In this document: positions 15,636 through 24,231 of the stretch, piece by piece
How the letters are laid out: the number at the start of each line of letters is the position of its first letter
Position numbering within the stretch: the first letter of the stretch is position 1
Source: an uncultured Clostridia bacterium
GTDB lineage: Bacteria; Bacillota; Clostridia; Oscillospirales; CAG-272
Direction: 5' to 3'
Length of the DNA stretch: 58,138 bases
Assembly: GCA_944381075.1 (NCBI GenBank)
Contig: CALWJT010000031.1
Span: 1 to 58,138 of the forward strand
Position numbers and translations under genes: made by a program
Notes under the pieces: generated by a model
Seen by the model: only the letters and a program-made list of their open reading frames with translations
Told to the model about the DNA's origin: nothing
The model's database searches: none

Positions 15636-17395
15636 AAACATTCAAATCGATATTACAAGGCTTTCGATTGCTGCGCGATGTAGCGAAAGCGTCGCCCTGG
15701 CGGCTCCCTCTGGAGTTTTTCAGCGTCATCGCGGCCGTGTTGAATTCGATGCTTGTCCGTGTATATCTCGTGAAGCTTATCCTTGACGACGTGGTGGCGG
15801 GCGAATTCATGGCGGCAGTCCGGCTGATTGTGATCGCCGCTGTCGGAGATTTTATACTGAGCGCCTATGAATCGTGGATGAGCAGTCGCTTCCGTCCCTG
15901 CGACGGGGTGAGACTCCATGAGAGGTTCCAGGGCAAGCTGTATCGCAGAGCCGCCGGCGTAGAGCTTCGCTGCTATGATGATCCCGAATATTTTGACAGC
16001 TTTATCATGGCTGCCAAAAACAGCGATTCTACCGTTGGCAAGATGATTGGTTCAATCCGTGAATTTATGATTACGGTTGCCGAAATTATCATATCGGGAG
16101 GCTTTATCCTCTCCGGCCTGTCGGGACTGCTGCTTGTCGTACTGGTCCCCTCGGTATTGTATATCCTTGTGTCAGGCTTAAGTGCCAAGGCAAGGGTCGG
16201 GATCAGCGCAGCGATGAATCCGCAGCAAAAGCGGATGGAATATGTGAAGCGCGTTTTCTTTTCAAAGGAATCTGCGGTGGACATGCGTACCACAGGGCTG
16301 AAAAAACCGCTGCTGGACATGCTGGACGATGCATGTGACGATGCGATTCGTGACGGGAAAAAGTATACCGACCGGCGCACATGGTATTCGATTTTGCAGG
16401 GCGGCCTGTTCTATTTTCAGTACATATCGATCATTGCCGTGCTGGCATGGAGCGCGCTTGAAACGCATGATATATCGGTGGGCGATTTTTCCTTGCTGAT
16501 GTCTTCTGCGCTGGCCTTGGGAAACAATCTGCGGTTTTTTGGACAAACGGTAGGCGAGCTTGCCGAATACGGGCTGTTTTCCGAGTACTATTATCAGTTT
16601 TTAAAGCTTCCGGCCCGGACATTCTCTGCGCCGGACGAGGAATACAGAGAGACTCGCTTTCAGGACGTGTCATTTACGTATCCAGCGGGGACAGATCCGG
16701 TTTTCCGTGATCTGACGTTCCGGCTGCAAAATCATGAAAAGATAGCGGTCGTCGGTCCGAACGGCGCCGGAAAATCTACACTGGTAAGCTTGATGCTGGG
16801 CTTTTATCCACCCGACGAGGGGGAAGCTCTTCTCAATGACAGACAGCTGACGGCGGGCGACAAAGGATATTATTCGCTGATTTTCCAAGACAGCCGGCTG
16901 TATCCTTTCACAGTGGCGGAAAATTTACTGCTTCGTTCGCCAAGAGGAGAGGACGACCGAGCGGCGGTCAAGAGCGCGCTGGGAAAAGTACATATGTGGG
17001 AAAGAGTCGATTCGCTGCCTTTATCGATGGATACGCCGCTGACCAAGGAGTTTGAGAGCGGCGGCGTCGTCTTTTCGGGCGGGGAGGCGCAGCGCATCAT
17101 GCTGGCAAGAGCACTGCTGCAGCGGCGCTCGGTCTATATCATGGATGAGCCGACAGCAGCTCAGGACCCGAAATCGGAAAGCGAGCTGAACCGCTTATTC
17201 ACCGAACTGATGCGGGATGAGACGGTCATGCTGATTACGCACCGCCTGTCGACGCTGCCGGGCATCGACTATATCTATTTGATGGATGAGGGAAGAATGA
17301 TCGAGTCCGGCACGCACGAGGAACTAATGGCGCTGGGCGGACGCTATCATCATATTTATACCGTACAGGCAGAGCTGTTTTCTATGGAGGAGTAG
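15632..17395 (+). CDS. ABC exporter subunit 2 (fused membrane and ATPase domains)
   Basis: A 587-residue half-transporter. The membrane domain lies in residues about 20-310. The ATPase domain has Walker A GPNGAGKST, signature FSGGEAQRIMLARAL and Walker B VYIMDEPTAAQD, with the catalytic Glu kept, so both partners look active. The start at 15632 reproduces the ATGA overlap seen at the previous junction and has GAGG seven bases upstream; an ATG at 15626 in the same frame is possible. Confidence 0.9.
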   Translation: MKTFKSILQGFRLLRDVAKASPWRLPLEFFSVIAAVLNSMLVRVYLVKLILDDVVAGEFMAAVRLIVIAAVGDFILSAYESWMSSRFRPCDGVRLHERFQGKLYRRAAGVELRCYDDPEYFDSFIMAAKNSDSTVGKMIGSIREFMITVAEIIISGGFILSGLSGLLLVVLVPSVLYILVSGLSAKARVGISAAMNPQQKRMEYVKRVFFSKESAVDMRTTGLKKPLLDMLDDACDDAIRDGKKYTDRRTWYSILQGGLFYFQYISIIAVLAWSALETHDISVGDFSLLMSSALALGNNLRFFGQTVGELAEYGLFSEYYYQFLKLPARTFSAPDEEYRETRFQDVSFTYPAGTDPVFRDLTFRLQNHEKIAVVGPNGAGKSTLVSLMLGFYPPDEGEALLNDRQLTAGDKGYYSLIFQDSRLYPFTVAENLLLRSPRGEDDRAAVKSALGKVHMWERVDSLPLSMDTPLTKEFESGGVVFSGGEAQRIMLARALLQRRSVYIMDEPTAAQDPKSESELNRLFTELMRDETVMLITHRLSTLPGIDYIYLMDEGRMIESGTHEELMALGGRYHHIYTVQAELFSMEE

Positions 17396-17404
17396 TACCT
17401 TTGT

Positions 17405-19240
17405 ATGGGGAGAAAAAGCAAAATCGTCGTGATCGACAGCGGAATCAAGCGCTATCCGGAATTTCCTTCCGATAAAATTGATGGGTGCAGTATTGTCCGC
17501 GGGCCGGAGGGCGAATTCAAAATATCGGAGGAATACGAAGATCCTGTCGGACATGGGACGGCGGTTGTCGGTCTGCTTCTAAAGAAGGTCCAGTATATAG
17601 AAAGCATATTCTGCGTTAAGATCTTTGAAGATGCAGGCGAAATCGAAATGGATATGCTGATTGAAGCGCTTCGCTATGTATATCGATCAGTTGCTTGCAA
17701 TATGATCGTGATCGCTTCCGGAATCACATTTTGTGAGAGATGTGGAGAGTTATCAGAAATTATTGATCGGTTGTATCATAAAGGCGTATGCATCCTTTCT
17801 GCCTTTGACAACGAAGGCTCGATATCGTTTCCCGCTGTGCTGGATCCTGTGATTGGAGTTGCGATCGCGCAAGGCGGTGAGGATAAAGTGAAGATAGCTG
17901 TAAACAGCAAGGTAGATGTGATTGTTCCCGAGCATTACTATCGAGTAAGATGGGTGTCTCCTCCAAAGATTGTGATTGGGGGCAGCAGTTTTGCAGTTCC
18001 GAGTATCGCTGCGCATCTGATAGAAATCCTATACGAATCAGCTCCTACAGATCCTATGCCGGATAAAAGATATCTGCTGATTCGACTGGCCGAAAAGCTG
18101 GGCATAAAATATGACAGTTATGAAACGGCAATCCCCACATGGGAGAAAGGCAGTGCTTTTGTAAAAAAAATAAAAAAGGCAGTTGTTTTTCCTTGGAATA
18201 AAGAAATCCATTCGTTGGCAATGTTTCATGAATTGCTTTCCTTTCATATTGCGGGGTTCTTTGATGTAAAGTATGATTTGAATATTGGGAAACCGATTGG
18301 CAGCGGTACTTATCGAACGACAATTTATAATATCGACAGATTAAATTGGAGTGCTGACTTTGACACCGTGATTTTGGGTCACTGTCAGGAACTGGCTGTC
18401 TATTGCAAACGAGATTTCATTCAAGAAATTGTAGATAAATGTGTAAAATATCATAAGCGTCTTTACGCATTTGATCCGCAAGTGTATGAGTATATCACGC
18501 TCAGTCAGATTCAGATTGATTGTTTCGTGCCCGGAATAGACAAAATAGATATACCCAAAATGCTGGGAGGACGGCTGTATAATCGTTTGACTCCGGTGGT
18601 TGGCGTGATGGGGACAAGTTCGAGACAGGGAAAATTTACTGTTCAGATGGGATTGCGTGAGAAATTTATAAAAGAGGGATATGATGTGGGACAGATCACA
18701 TCTGAGCCATCTGGATATTTATTTGGGTGCGATGCGGTATTCCCGTTTGGTTACAATGCGAATGTATCTGCCAGTGCCGAGGATTCCGTTGCTGTCCTGA
18801 ACCAAATGGTATGGGATGCTTGCGCATGTAATACGAAGGACGTTGTCATCGTCGGAGGTCAGTCTGGTTCGGTGCCGTATTCTCATGGGAATTTATCTCA
18901 ATATAATTTCTACGGTTATGATTTTCTATGCGGCACCAATCCAGACGTGTTTGTATTATGTGTGAATCCGCATGACAGCGTCGACTATATCATACGGACT
19001 ATAAAATATCTGGAATCCTTTTATGGGATGCCTGTTGCTTCTATTGTGGTTTTCCCGCTAAAGTATGAAGCTAAAACGCAGATCGGCTATGGATACAGTC
19101 AAAGAAAAATTTCTTCCGACGAATTTGCAGAGATCAAACAAAATATATGGAGTAGAACCGATATCCCGGTATATTTGTTGGGAGAAGCTGACAGCATAGA
19201 CCATATCTATCAGGATATCCTATGTGTTCTTGGGGAATAA
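17405..19240 (+). CDS. Subtilisin-like (S8) protease fused to a DUF1611-like P-loop domain
   Basis: A 611-residue cytoplasmic protein with two parts. Residues 1-230 are an S8 protease: Asp11 in IVVIDSGI, His50 in DPVGHGTAV, oxyanion Asn136 in AFDNEG and Ser195 in GSSFAVPS. All catalytic residues are present, but there is no signal or propeptide. Residues about 260-611 resemble DUF1611: a Rossmann-like part, then a nucleotide-binding loop GTSSRQGKFT at 403-412. The protease is the natural candidate for cutting the precursor leaders before export. The P-loop part may regulate or modify; this is unknown. GGAGGAG lies 13 bases upstream. It is the last gene of the island. Confidence 0.85.
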   Translation: MGRKSKIVVIDSGIKRYPEFPSDKIDGCSIVRGPEGEFKISEEYEDPVGHGTAVVGLLLKKVQYIESIFCVKIFEDAGEIEMDMLIEALRYVYRSVACNMIVIASGITFCERCGELSEIIDRLYHKGVCILSAFDNEGSISFPAVLDPVIGVAIAQGGEDKVKIAVNSKVDVIVPEHYYRVRWVSPPKIVIGGSSFAVPSIAAHLIEILYESAPTDPMPDKRYLLIRLAEKLGIKYDSYETAIPTWEKGSAFVKKIKKAVVFPWNKEIHSLAMFHELLSFHIAGFFDVKYDLNIGKPIGSGTYRTTIYNIDRLNWSADFDTVILGHCQELAVYCKRDFIQEIVDKCVKYHKRLYAFDPQVYEYITLSQIQIDCFVPGIDKIDIPKMLGGRLYNRLTPVVGVMGTSSRQGKFTVQMGLREKFIKEGYDVGQITSEPSGYLFGCDAVFPFGYNANVSASAEDSVAVLNQMVWDACACNTKDVVIVGGQSGSVPYSHGNLSQYNFYGYDFLCGTNPDVFVLCVNPHDSVDYIIRTIKYLESFYGMPVASIVVFPLKYEAKTQIGYGYSQRKISSDEFAEIKQNIWSRTDIPVYLLGEADSIDHIYQDILCVLGE

Positions 19241-19925
19241 AGGATGGATCGAACCTAGCAAAGTCCAGCAATATCAAAAAATTGTAAAAATTGGGCTTGA
19301 CCGGCAAGCCGATAAATGCATTCGTGGCAGAGGATATCCGATAGAAGAGATCAGGGAACACGCTGCCTGTGACGCGGTGAAGCGGTGTTCTGCTTCTGTT
19401 TGTGATCGATGTTTTGATTGGGAGCTTATAGGGACAGTGGAGATAGAAAGGGATGCTTTCAATCTTTGTCGCTTGTCCTGATTAAGATGGGAAATCAAGA
19501 AAAAGAGGATCGAGTTTATTTCGGACAAACACCAATTTAAAAAGGAAGACTTTTTCTCCATTGACAAGGATACGGCGATTGCGCATGAACTATTTTTTCA
19601 ATCTTTATGTCCATGAGATATTTGACAATTTTTATGATAGAAAAGCAGAAAAAGCCTGCCATTTATAGAAACGGCAAGCACGCTTTCTTCTGCAATCACG
19701 GGAAAAGCATACGACAGTATCGTGTTAGACATTGATCGTCGGACCGGGCCTTGGGTTTTCCGGCGCATGTATATATCCGCTCTGCCGTCGAAGCTTCAGC
19801 CGGAGACGCTAAGGCTTGGCGGATTTATACAGATAGCTTTTTATAGTAAAATCCCGTAATAACAATATCATAAAAACATAAGGGGATCAAAGATATTTAC
19901 AATACCGAAAAGAGAGCCTTTTAAA
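19241..19925. other. Long stretch without a recognisable gene after the RiPP island
   Basis: Short frames exist on both strands (for example + 19224-19481 and - 19274-19567) but none shows a recognisable domain, a good ribosome site or family-like sequence. Fragments rich in Lys and Glu around 19490-19610 could be a decayed gene. No terminal repeats or integrase remains were recognised. Confidence 0.4.
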
Positions 19926-19969
19926 AGGAAGGCCTCGCTTCAGCAAGGAAGGGCGAGGCCTTCCTTTCG
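19926..19969. terminator. Bidirectional terminator
   Basis: A 12-bp GGAAGGCCTCGC stem and complement, 14-nt loop, flanked by AAAA and TTT. It ends both the RiPP region and the leftward P-II operon. Confidence 0.8.
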
Positions 19970-19971
19970 CT

Positions 19972-20652
19972 CTATTCCCCATAAAGCCGGAAGCCGGCAG
20001 TATTTGTCACCGGCAGGGAGAAGACAAGCGCATGCGCTTTGGTCCCCGCGCCGGCATGGTCAACAATCGCCTGCATGATGGCGTTTCTTTTTTCCTTGCC
20101 GGAGACGATATAAATGATCTCCTTTTCGTCGACGATAGAGATCCCGAAAAATTTTTCTGCGTATTCGGTGCCGGTCCCCTTGGCGTGCAGGATGGTCCCG
20201 CCGCCGGCGCCGGCGGCCCTTGCCGCCTCCATCACGTCTTCGGTATGTCCCTTGTTGCAGATGGCGACGATCAGCTCCATCGGCATATTTTCCGGCTGCT
20301 TTTGATTTGTCATTTCATCCTCCGCGTGTCCGCCCGAGAAAAAATCGAGCGTGGTTTTGGTTGCGATGCTGGTCAGCGGGACGGCAAGCGCGATTCCCTT
20401 GTCGGGAAGGTCGATCTGAAATTCCTTTTCCAGCGCGCCTGTCAGCTCTTCCATCTTGTTCTGTGTAATGACCGTTTGATGGATCACCTTTTCCGACGGC
20501 TCGATGCCGAGCAGGTCCAGCGACTGCGATTTGGCTGTCCCATGTGCCAGTGCGCTGTAGAGCCTTGGGACCTCAAGCTTTTGACAAAGCTCGATGAGTT
20601 CTTTGGCGTCGGATCGTTTGGAAATCATGATGTACCAATATAAATTCTGCAT
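19972..20652 (-). CDS. P-II-like regulator linked to DUF1538 transporter
   Basis: A 226-residue cytoplasmic protein made of two ferredoxin-like halves of the P-II type. The second half has the clearest pattern (MELIVAICNKGHTEDVMEAARAAGAGGGTILHAKGTG), like the effector loop region of P-II proteins, and the first half echoes it (YWYIMISKRSDAKELIELCQ). It starts three bases after the DUF1538 gene, and AGGTGG lies before the ATG. P-II proteins sense ATP, ADP and metabolites and gate transporters, so it probably regulates the DUF1538 protein. Confidence 0.82.
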   Translation of the reverse strand: MQNLYWYIMISKRSDAKELIELCQKLEVPRLYSALAHGTAKSQSLDLLGIEPSEKVIHQTVITQNKMEELTGALEKEFQIDLPDKGIALAVPLTSIATKTTLDFFSGGHAEDEMTNQKQPENMPMELIVAICNKGHTEDVMEAARAAGAGGGTILHAKGTGTEYAEKFFGISIVDEKEIIYIVSGKEKRNAIMQAIVDHAGAGTKAHALVFSLPVTNTAGFRLYGE

Positions 20653-20654
20653 GC

Positions 20655-22286
20655 TTACCACCTGTCCTCGTTATCGAATTCAATGATGTCCGGATAATCC
20701 GGCGCCGGTGCATGTTTGCCGCCGTGGGAGCTTTTCTCCCGAAGGGAGGAGATCCGTTTCTTGATTTTTTGCCGTACGGGGTCGAGTTCGATGATGCCGG
20801 AGGCGTCCTCTTGGCGGCTTGCTTGCTCGGCGCGGCGGATTTTGATTTGATAGATGAGTCCGAGGATTTGGATGGTGATCGTGGGCAGCAGGGCGACCAT
20901 GGCGATGACGCCGAAGGCATCCGTCATGACGTTGCCGCCTATGGCATCACAGGCGCCGACGGCAAGCGGCATGAGAAAAGCCGAGGTCATGGTGCCGGAG
21001 GCGACGCCGCCGGAGTCAAAGGCGATGGAGGTGAAAATGTCCGGGACAAAGAAAGACAGCAGCAGCGCGGCGGCGTAGCCGATTCCTACGAACCAGAGAA
21101 TGGAGATCCCCGTCAGCGCGCGCACCATGGCGAGCCCGACGGCGAGCGATACGCCGGCGGAAATGGCAATCGACAGCATTTTTTTAGGGATCGTGCCGGA
21201 GGTCGCCTCCTCCACCTGCTTTTCCAGCACCTGAACGGCCGGCTCCGCCGCGACGATGAAGTAGCCGATGATCATGCCGAGCGGGATGAGGATCAGACGA
21301 TAGGAGGTATCGCCGATGGATGCGCCGATATAGCTTCCGACCGGCAGAAATCCGATGTCGACACCGGTGAGAAAAAGCACGATGCCGAAATAGGTATAGG
21401 CGATCCCGATCAAAAGCTTGAAAATATTTTCTTTTCCATATGGATTTGCAATGGCTTGATATATAAAGAAAAAGACAAGGATCGGCAGAAGTCCCTTTGC
21501 TACCTCCGCCATCTGTTCCGGAAAGGAAGAGAAAAGCTCCCGTCCGAATTCACGGGACGTGGTAAACTCCGGGAGCGCCTCTGCTGCATAGGACATCCCG
21601 CTGGTGTCGTAGGAAAGTCCGAGTACAAGGATCGCAATGACCGGTCCGACGGAGCAGAGTGCCATAAGGCCGAAGCTGTCGGTCCCCTCTCTATCGGAGG
21701 TCATGGAGGCGATACCGACGCCCATAGCCATGATAAAGGGAACGGACAGCGGTCCCGTCGTGACGCCTCCCGCATCAAATGCGACCGACCAGAAGTCGGG
21801 GTCTACAAAGGCGGCAAGCACAAAGATGACGGCGTAGGATCCGAGCAGCAGGTATTTGACCTTGACGGCAAAGATGATACGCAGAATGGCGATGACAAGA
21901 AAGACGCCGACGCCGGCCGCTACGGCAAGGATGAACGTATACGTGTCAATGGAGGGAACATAGTCAGCCAATACCTGCAGATCTGGCTCCGATATGGTAA
22001 TCAGGGCTCCCACAAAGAAGGAGAGAAGGCAAATAAGCCAGATTTTTTTGGACTTTGTCATGGTCGTGCCGACGTATTCGCCCATTGGCGTCATGGACTT
22101 GTCTGCGCCGAGCGTAAAAAATCCGATTCCGACGATCATCAGGACTGCCCCGAACAAAAAGGAGATGAAAATTGAATTGGGCAGCGGCGTTATGGTCATA
22201 GCCAGCAGCAGAATGATGGCGGAAACCGGAAGCACAGAGGAAAGCGATTCGCGTAATTTTTCCATCAGTATCGTTTTGTTTTTCAT
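20655..22286 (-). CDS. DUF1538 family membrane transporter (two fused repeats)
   Basis: A 543-residue integral membrane protein with about 12-14 helices and an internal duplication. The signature FDAGGVTTGPLSVPFIMAMGVG in the first half returns as FDSGGVASGTMTSAFLMPLAVG in the second. DUF1538 proteins have been described as cation/proton antiporters in halophiles (from memory); the substrate here is inference. The start at 22286 has GGGAGA upstream. It forms a two-gene operon with the P-II-like gene. Confidence 0.87.
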   Translation of the reverse strand: MKNKTILMEKLRESLSSVLPVSAIILLLAMTITPLPNSIFISFLFGAVLMIVGIGFFTLGADKSMTPMGEYVGTTMTKSKKIWLICLLSFFVGALITISEPDLQVLADYVPSIDTYTFILAVAAGVGVFLVIAILRIIFAVKVKYLLLGSYAVIFVLAAFVDPDFWSVAFDAGGVTTGPLSVPFIMAMGVGIASMTSDREGTDSFGLMALCSVGPVIAILVLGLSYDTSGMSYAAEALPEFTTSREFGRELFSSFPEQMAEVAKGLLPILVFFFIYQAIANPYGKENIFKLLIGIAYTYFGIVLFLTGVDIGFLPVGSYIGASIGDTSYRLILIPLGMIIGYFIVAAEPAVQVLEKQVEEATSGTIPKKMLSIAISAGVSLAVGLAMVRALTGISILWFVGIGYAAALLLSFFVPDIFTSIAFDSGGVASGTMTSAFLMPLAVGACDAIGGNVMTDAFGVIAMVALLPTITIQILGLIYQIKIRRAEQASRQEDASGIIELDPVRQKIKKRISSLREKSSHGGKHAPAPDYPDIIEFDNEDRW

Positions 22287-22391
22287 GCTGTCTCCCATTC
22301 CGTATGCTTTAGGTCCCTGCACGTAGGAAAACATAACGATCCTGCAAGATCCCTTGGAACATATCTTCTTATATAATTATCCTATTATAAA

Positions 22392-22420
22392 TAATTACCA
22401 TAAAATTGCTCTCCTGTCAA
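22392..22420 (-). promoter_or_regulatory. Probable promoter of the DUF1538/P-II operon
   Basis: Leftward TTGACA (22415-22420) and TAATTA (22392-22397) with a 17-bp spacer; the -10 is a weak match. Confidence 0.5.
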
Positions 22421-22507
22421 GCTGTGTGGGCGGCGGGACGGCAAAGTTTACAAAAAATTTTCGATTCCAAAAGAAAAATTCTCTGCATTATTTTTTGAAA
22501 TTCCATG

Positions 22508-22536
22508 TTGACAACTGATTTTCTTTCGGGTATAAT
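22508..22536 (+). promoter_or_regulatory. Strong sigma-A promoter of the MFS gene
   Basis: TTGACA (22508-22513), 17-bp spacer, TATAAT (22531-22536): a consensus promoter. Transcription would start about 110 bases before the gene. Confidence 0.88.
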
Positions 22537-22560
22537 CGTACCCGTTGTGTGTCTGATAAT

Positions 22561-22619
22561 GCCGCAAAAAAGAAAAACCGCCGGTCCGGGATCCGGAGTG
22601 GGTTTTGTTCTTTTGCGGC
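22561..22619 (+). other. Long stem-loop in the 5' leader of the MFS gene
   Basis: GCCGCAAAA..GAA..AACC pairs with GGTTTTGTTCTTTTGCGGC over about 19 positions with few mismatches, with a smaller CCGG-containing hairpin in the loop. No T-run follows, so it is not a plain terminator. Confidence 0.6.
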
Positions 22620-22656
22620 TTGGACCTCCTTTTTATCGCGGAAGGGATTTTTGCCT

Positions 22657-23895
22657 ATGAGAAAAAAGCTGAACTACAATCATACCGTATATGCCTGCTT
22701 TTCGGGATATGTCGTACAGGCGGTCACGGTCAATTTTGCGCCTCTTTTGTTTGTCACGTTTCAAAACAGCTATGGGATCAGCCTTGATAAAATCACGCTG
22801 CTTGTCACGATGAATTTTGGCATTCAGCTCCTCATTGACCTTGTGGCGTCCCGTTTTGTCTATCGGATCGGGTATCGGACAGCGGCCATCACCGCGCAGA
22901 TTTTTGCAGCGGCGGGACTTGTCGGCCTTGCGGTTTTGCCGCAGATCATGGCAGATCCTTATACGGGCATCGTCACGGCGACATTTTTGTATGCGGTCGG
23001 CGGCGGGCTCGACGAGGTCATCATCAGCCCGATTGTCGAATCGTGTCCGACAAAAAAGAAAGAGGCGGCGATGAGCCTGCTGCATTCTTTTTACTGCTGG
23101 GGCCAGCTCTTTACCGTTCTTGCCTCTACCGCCTTTTTTGTCATATTCGGAATCGAAAAGTGGCAGTATCTCGCTTGTGTCTGGGCGCTTGTCCCGGTTT
23201 TGAACGCCGTGTTCTTTTCCTTGGTTCCGATCCCGCCGGTGGGCGGGGAGGACGGCGGACCGGATATGAAGCTGGGGCAGCTCTTCCGCATGAAGCGCTT
23301 TTGGATCTTGGCGCTCATCATGCTGTGCGGCGGCGCCGCGGAGCTTTGCATCAGCCAATGGGCGTCCGCCTTCGCGCAGACCGGACTTGGCGTCACCAAA
23401 ACGGTCGGCGACCTTGCAGGTCCGTGTCTGTTCGCAGGGCTGATGGGGCTTGCAAGGGTCCTGTATGCCAAATTCAGCGATAAAATCAACATGCAGAACG
23501 CGATGATGGCCTGCGGTGCGCTTTGCATCGTTAGCTATCTTTTGGCCGCTTTATCACCGATCCCAGCGCTCGGCCTTGTGGGATGCGCGCTTGCGGGCTT
23601 TGCCGTCGGTATTTTCTGGCCTTGCGCGCTCAGTCTCGGTGCGGTCAGCATCCGCGGAGGCGGTGTGACCCTGTTTGCTATGATGGCGCTGTTCGGCGAT
23701 ATGGGCTGCACGTCAGGCCCGACGCTTGTCGGCATGATTTCCGATGCTTTCGGCGGCAAGCTGAACGTGGGCATCCTGTTTTCGCTCATTTTCCCGCTTT
23801 TGCTGATTGTCGGCGTCCTGCTCTTTCAGCGGGATATAAAGAAGGAGCATAAAAAGAGTCAAATATCCGTTGATAATAGGGAGAAAATAGGATAA
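22657..23895 (+). CDS. MFS transporter
   Basis: A 412-residue membrane protein with about 12 helices. The overall pattern (GLDEVIISPIVESCPTKKKEAAMSLLHSFYCWGQ in the first half, GxxWP in FAVGIFWPCALSLG in the second) resembles the FucP-like sugar branch of the MFS. The substrate is unknown. The ATG at 22657 is chosen because transcription starts near 22543 and a GTG at 22549 would leave no room for a ribosome site; GAAGGG lies ten bases before the chosen start. The long leader may control it. Confidence 0.82.
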   Translation: MRKKLNYNHTVYACFSGYVVQAVTVNFAPLLFVTFQNSYGISLDKITLLVTMNFGIQLLIDLVASRFVYRIGYRTAAITAQIFAAAGLVGLAVLPQIMADPYTGIVTATFLYAVGGGLDEVIISPIVESCPTKKKEAAMSLLHSFYCWGQLFTVLASTAFFVIFGIEKWQYLACVWALVPVLNAVFFSLVPIPPVGGEDGGPDMKLGQLFRMKRFWILALIMLCGGAAELCISQWASAFAQTGLGVTKTVGDLAGPCLFAGLMGLARVLYAKFSDKINMQNAMMACGALCIVSYLLAALSPIPALGLVGCALAGFAVGIFWPCALSLGAVSIRGGGVTLFAMMALFGDMGCTSGPTLVGMISDAFGGKLNVGILFSLIFPLLLIVGVLLFQRDIKKEHKKSQISVDNREKIG

Positions 23896-24003
23896 AATTT
23901 ATAAGGACCAGTAAACCCTCTCGGAGAACATTATAAAGAAGGCTTTTGCGTATGAGAACGTTTGGGGAAGTTCCTTTTTGAGACATTGCATGTAAATTCG
24001 TTT

Positions 24004-24051
24004 GCAAGCGCATCGGCGCCGCGCCAAAGCACGCGGCGCCGATGCGCTTGC
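24004..24051. repeat. Perfect 20-bp GC-rich inverted repeat
   Basis: Arms GCAAGCGCATCGGCGCCGCG at 24004-24023 and its exact complement at 24032-24051, with loop CCAAAGCA. No T-run on either side. Confidence 0.8.
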
Positions 24052-24196
24052 TCGTTTCACAAAATCGGAACGATGGACATTTTGCAGGGGGAATGGCATG
24101 GGATGATGAGGGCTGTCCCACCGTTATGATGTCAAAATGGGGAATGTGTGAACGAACCCGAAATGGGTCGACTGAGCCGTTTTCTGACGAAGTGCA

Positions 24197-24231
24197 AAGA
24201 AGCCGGAGAGCAGAAGGCTCTCCGGCTTCTT
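24197..24231 (-). terminator. Terminator of the fructosamine kinase gene
   Basis: AAGAAGCCGGAGAGC stem and complement round a 5-nt loop, starting at the stop codon of the leftward gene and followed by TTTGC. Confidence 0.8.

Noticed and set aside
20712-22175. A 487-residue open frame on the + strand
   Set aside because: It is antisense to the DUF1538 gene, rich in Gly, Asp and Arg, has no family-like sequence or ribosome site; a composition effect.
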